From NCBI GenBank assembly GCA_937859005.1, contig CALLYR010000391.1, positions 1 to 9,450 of the forward strand: a stretch of DNA of 9,450 nt, in the 5' to 3' direction. Below, piece after piece: positions 7,601 to 9,450 of the stretch (positions are counted from its first letter, which is position 1; every line of letters starts with the position of its first letter). The position numbers and the translations under genes were made by a program. Below the pieces are notes generated by a model. It had not been told where the DNA came from. It worked only from the letters and a program-made list of their open reading frames with translations, and made no database searches. The DNA comes from an uncultured Paracoccus sp. (GTDB lineage: Bacteria > Pseudomonadota > Alphaproteobacteria > Rhodobacterales > Rhodobacteraceae).

Positions 7601-8651
7601 AGGGATCGAGGCCGCCCGTCAGGACCGTGCCGCTTACGACCTCCCGCCCGGCGATCCCCGACCGGCCTCGCTCGCCAGCCCCGTCGTCTTCGGCACGCCA
7701 GAGGTGGTGATGCTGGATTTGCCGCAGATCAGCGAGGACCAGTCCGCGCATCGCCCCCTGATCGCCGCCCATGCCAGTCCCTGGCCGGGCGAGATCGCGG
7801 TTTTCCGCAGCGGCTTGACGGATGGCTTCAACCTCCTGACCACATTCGGCGGTCGGGCCCGGATCGGCACGTTGGCCTTCGACTTCTTTCCAGGCCCCGC
7901 TTCACGCTTCGATCTGGGCAATACGCTGGTGGTCGATCTTCTGTCCGGAACGCTGGAAAGCGTGACCGACGTCGCACTTTTCGGCGGGGCCAATGCCCTC
8001 GCGGTCGAAAGCACCGCTGGCCAGTGGGAGATCGTCCAGGCACGCGCGGCAGAACTGATCGCGCCTGGCAGCTACCGGCTGACCCGCCTCCTGCGCGGCC
8101 AGCGCGGAACGGAACATGCCATGGGCAATCCGGCCCCAGCCGGGGCGCGGGTCGTGGTGCTGGACACAACGCTGGCTTCGCTGCCCATCGCCGAGGCCGA
8201 CCTTGGCTTGCCGTGGAACTGGCGCGTTGGTCCCGCCGCGCGTTCTGTCAGCAATGACAGTTACGCCGCGCTTGGCTTCACGCCGACCGGGCGGGGCCTC
8301 GTGCCCTTCGCCCCGGTCCATGTCGAGCAGCCGTGGCGAACGGCGCGCAGCCCGGGCGATCTGACCATCCGCTGGACGCGGCGGTCCCGGGCGCTCGTGG
8401 CCGATGCCTGGGAGCAGGTCGAGGTGCCGCTGGGCGAAGACATCGAGGGGTATGACGTCCAGATCCTCGACGGGGCGGCGGTCAAGCGCACGCTGTCCAG
8501 CAGCACGACTTCCGTCCTCTACAACGCCGCACAGCAGACGGCCGATTGGGGCGCGCCGCTCGGGCCTAGCCAGACGCTGGCGATCCGCATCTTCCAGCTC
8601 TCGAACCGCCTCGGCCGCGGCACGCCTGCGACCGTAACCCTTCAGTTCTGA
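4653..8651 (+). CDS. GTA TIM-barrel-like baseplate 'megatron' protein (RcGTA g15-like host-specificity protein)
   Basis: This 1332-aa protein matches the RcGTA g15 family in size and domain order. In RcGTA this protein forms the central tip of the baseplate. Domains seen: a glycine-zipper-like hydrophobic N-terminus (about 1-45, GAVGSAIGGAFGGAILGFSG); an N-terminal beta region with ATEGAIIPRLYGRMRIGGNI (about 69-88) and a GGGKGGGGG loop (about 106-114); a TIM-barrel domain of the GTA_TIM type (about 270-750) with FLIGSEMRGLT (E485), FIGIDNY (D562) and VWFTELGCP (E670); a phage-tail_3-like region (about 880-985); an Rcc01698-like C-terminal part with LLRGQRGTEHAMG near 1145-1158; and a fibronectin-III-like end (about 1220-1332). 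E485 and E670 sit where clan-A glycosidases carry their two glutamates, so glycan cleavage is possible but inferred. The start has no clear Shine-Dalgarno (only GAG next to the upstream stop), suggesting coupling to the peptidase gene. Confidence 0.96.
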   Translation: MATLVLGAVGSAIGGAFGGAILGFSGAAIGGFIGSTIGSVVDSWIVSSLAPAQKIEGQRLDSLRITSATEGAIIPRLYGRMRIGGNIIWATDFREETKTTTQGGGKGGGGGRVQTTEYHYYASFAVALCEGPITGIGRIWADGKPLDMTGITWRWYPGNEAQAADPYIAAKMGAANTPAYRGTAYVVFEELPLASYGNRLPQLSFEVFRPLADPDTAEGLVKAVTMIPASGEFTYATEAVRKTVGATTTVFGQTTGGTTSAENLNALPDEADIVVALDRLQSMAPAVESVSLVVAWFGNDLRAGNCTVKPGVEVAAKVTSPKVWSVNGVARANAHLVSRDVEDRPVYGGTPADFAVVQAIREMKARGLRVTFYPFLLMDVPPGNTLPNPYSANAATPGQPSFPWRGRITCSPAPGYTGTADKTAAAATQVSSFFGAATPAQFAVSGDTVSWTGPAGDWGLRRMILHYAHLCAVAGGVDAFLIGSEMRGLTTIRSSASAYPAVTAFKALAADVKTILGPGTRVGYASDWSEYFGHQPGDGSGDVFFHLDPLWSDANIDFIGIDNYMPLSDWRDGFDHADALEGWSAIHDRGYLQANIAGGEGFDWFYASAANRSAQIRTPITDGAAGKPWVFRYKDLRAWWSNTHFNRPGGVESGTPTAWVPQSKPVWFTELGCPAIDRGTNQPNVFFDPKSSESFTPYFSRGWRDDAIQRAYLEASYLWWGQGTNNPTSSVYGGRMVHVPECAAWTWDARPYPFFPELTGVWTDGPNWRLGHWLTGRLGAVSLAALVRHLCLRAGLDEALIDVSGLWGAVEGYVIGALESPRSSISTLARHFGFDAIETEGVIRFVMRGQSSNLTLAVDDMVSTREGEAFELTRGQETELPQALKWQVARADEDYDAALVEARRITVDTTRIASESFPMAVPPEEAERRCRRALMEAWIGRESATFRLPPSRLALDPADVIRLAHDGREVEFRLVSVADAEARGIEAARQDRAAYDLPPGDPRPASLASPVVFGTPEVVMLDLPQISEDQSAHRPLIAAHASPWPGEIAVFRSGLTDGFNLLTTFGGRARIGTLAFDFFPGPASRFDLGNTLVVDLLSGTLESVTDVALFGGANALAVESTAGQWEIVQARAAELIAPGSYRLTRLLRGQRGTEHAMGNPAPAGARVVVLDTTLASLPIAEADLGLPWNWRVGPAARSVSNDSYAALGFTPTGRGLVPFAPVHVEQPWRTARSPGDLTIRWTRRSRALVADAWEQVEVPLGEDIEGYDVQILDGAAVKRTLSSSTTSVLYNAAQQTADWGAPLGPSQTLAIRIFQLSNRLGRGTPATVTLQF

Positions 8652-8662
8652 CGGGAACCCCC

Positions 8663-9450
8663 ATGTACGACACCACGACCCATCTGGGCCTGCCTTACCT
8701 GTTGGCGGCTCAGGCGCAGAAGCATGTCACCCACAACGAGGCCCTGCGCCTGCTCGACGCCATGGTGCAGCTCTCGGTCCTCGACCGCACGCGCACCGCG
8801 CCGCCCGCCAGCCCGGCCGATGGAAACCGGCACCTTGTGGCCTCGGGCGCGACCGGCCTCTGGGCCGGGTGGGACTTGAACATCGCTTTCTGGATCGATG
8901 GGGCATGGATCCGGCTGGTGCCGCGCCCCGGCTGGTTGGTCTGGGTCGCGGCCGAGGGCCTTTTCCTCGTCTGGACCGGCAGCGCCTGGGCGGTGGTGGG
9001 CGAACCCCGCGACGTGTCGGACGCGGTCTTCAGCCTGGTGAACGACGCGGACCCGACGAAGAAAGCGACCTTCTCGCTCGCAGGGATCAGCGCAGGCACC
9101 ACGCGCAGCTTCACACTGCCCAATACCTCCTCGGAACTGGCGATCCTCGCGGGCACGCAGACCTTCTCCGGCAACAAGACGTTTTCGGGGACTCTGACCG
9201 CCTCGGGCACGGTCACCGTCTCGGCAGCGTCCGCCAGCATCGGCACGGCCACGACGACCGCGACCTACGGAATGGGCACCGGGGCGACGACCACCGGCGT
9301 CACCAAGACCGTGAACCTCGGCACCGGCGGCGCCTCCGGATCGACCACGGTCGTGAACATCGGCTCTGCGACGGCTGGCGCGGGCGGCACCACGGTGGTG
9401 AACACGCCCACCGTCACATTCGCCAATGCCGTCACGCAGGTCGGCATGCC
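8663..9450 (+). CDS. DUF2793 domain tail fibre protein, N-terminal part (runs off the window)
   Basis: The frame opens at ATG 8663, 11 nt after the megatron stop, behind a modest GGGAA (8653-8657), and stays open to the edge: 262 residues and no stop. Residues 1 to about 112 are a DUF2793 domain: THLGLPYLLAAQAQKHVTHN (6-25), EALRLLDAMVQLSVLDRT (26-43), the APPASPADGNRHLVA turn and a tryptophan-rich stretch (about 67-109). After it comes a fibre-like region poor in charged residues and rich in Thr, Ser, Gly, Ala and Val, including SFTLPNTSSELAILAGTQTF, an FSGNKTFSGTLTASGT segment and VVNIGSATAGAGGTT repeats. An RcGTA tail fibre also carries DUF2793, so attachment to the tip by the N-terminus and host binding by the missing C-terminus are inferred. 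No chaperone gene or receptor-binding end can be judged here. Total length is unknown. Confidence 0.88.
   Translation, partial: MYDTTTHLGLPYLLAAQAQKHVTHNEALRLLDAMVQLSVLDRTRTAPPASPADGNRHLVASGATGLWAGWDLNIAFWIDGAWIRLVPRPGWLVWVAAEGLFLVWTGSAWAVVGEPRDVSDAVFSLVNDADPTKKATFSLAGISAGTTRSFTLPNTSSELAILAGTQTFSGNKTFSGTLTASGTVTVSAASASIGTATTTATYGMGTGATTTGVTKTVNLGTGGASGSTTVVNIGSATAGAGGTTVVNTPTVTFANAVTQVGM
9311..9415 (+). repeat. Imperfect 14-15 residue repeats in the tail fibre stalk
   Basis: Three successive units begin VNLG (9311), VVNIG (VN at 9353) and VVNTP (VN at 9398), spaced 42 and 45 nt. Each of the first two continues with a Gly/Ala/Ser-rich loop and ends in a TT pair before the next unit. The period and composition fit a trimeric beta-structured fibre stalk. 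The DNA is less similar than the protein, so this is a protein-level repeat. It may continue past the window. Confidence 0.6.

Noticed and set aside
8652..8662. Possible promoter or terminator between the megatron and fibre genes
   Set aside because: The gap is only 11 nt and holds little more than a ribosome-binding-like GGGAA.
1..9450. tRNA, CRISPR, insertion sequence, attachment site or new defence system
   Set aside because: No direct-repeat/spacer pattern, transposase motif, tRNA-like fold or non-tail gene was seen. The window is accounted for by tail genes.

Overview
The window is a fully co-directional (+ strand), GC-rich (by eye roughly two thirds G+C), gap-free tail module of a siphovirus-type prophage from an alphaproteobacterium. 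Rhodobacterales (Rhodobacter/Paracoccus-like) is the best guess. Two things support this: the strong G/C preference at third codon positions, and four consecutive genes that match in order and type the tail-tip cassette of the Rhodobacter capsulatus gene transfer agent (RcGTA g12-g13-g14-g15). Taxonomy is inferred from gene content, not from a search.

Layout: (1) 2-229, the 3' end of a small gene of unknown function just before the tape measure. (2) 222-2683, a tape measure gene whose reading frame is broken by a -1 shift at a GGGG run (1949-1952). The two pieces rejoin into about 820 aa if one G is restored or the ribosome slips back one base. (3) 2693-3319, DUF2460 distal tail protein. (4) 3316-4200, DUF2163 tail hub with four cysteines. 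(5) 4197-4643, NlpC/P60 tail peptidase. (6) 4653-8651, a 1332-aa GTA TIM-barrel 'megatron' baseplate protein. (7) 8663 to the end, the N-terminal part of a DUF2793 tail fibre that runs off the window.

The genes form one tightly coupled operon. Stops and starts overlap (8 nt at 222-229, ATGA at 3316-3319, GTGA at 4197-4200) or are 9-11 nt apart. No internal promoter, terminator, RNA gene, insertion sequence, CRISPR or attachment site is visible, and no stretch over about 12 bases lacks a gene. Functionally, the tape measure sets tail length, the DUF2460 protein closes the tube, the DUF2163 hub and the megatron build the tip, the peptidase opens the peptidoglycan, and the fibre binds the host.

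The tape measure is long, and a DUF2793 fibre gene with a repetitive stalk follows the megatron directly. Both point to a prophage with a long non-contractile tail rather than to a GTA locus. The main point needing a second look is the tape-measure frame break. I see no evidence for a wholly new system here.
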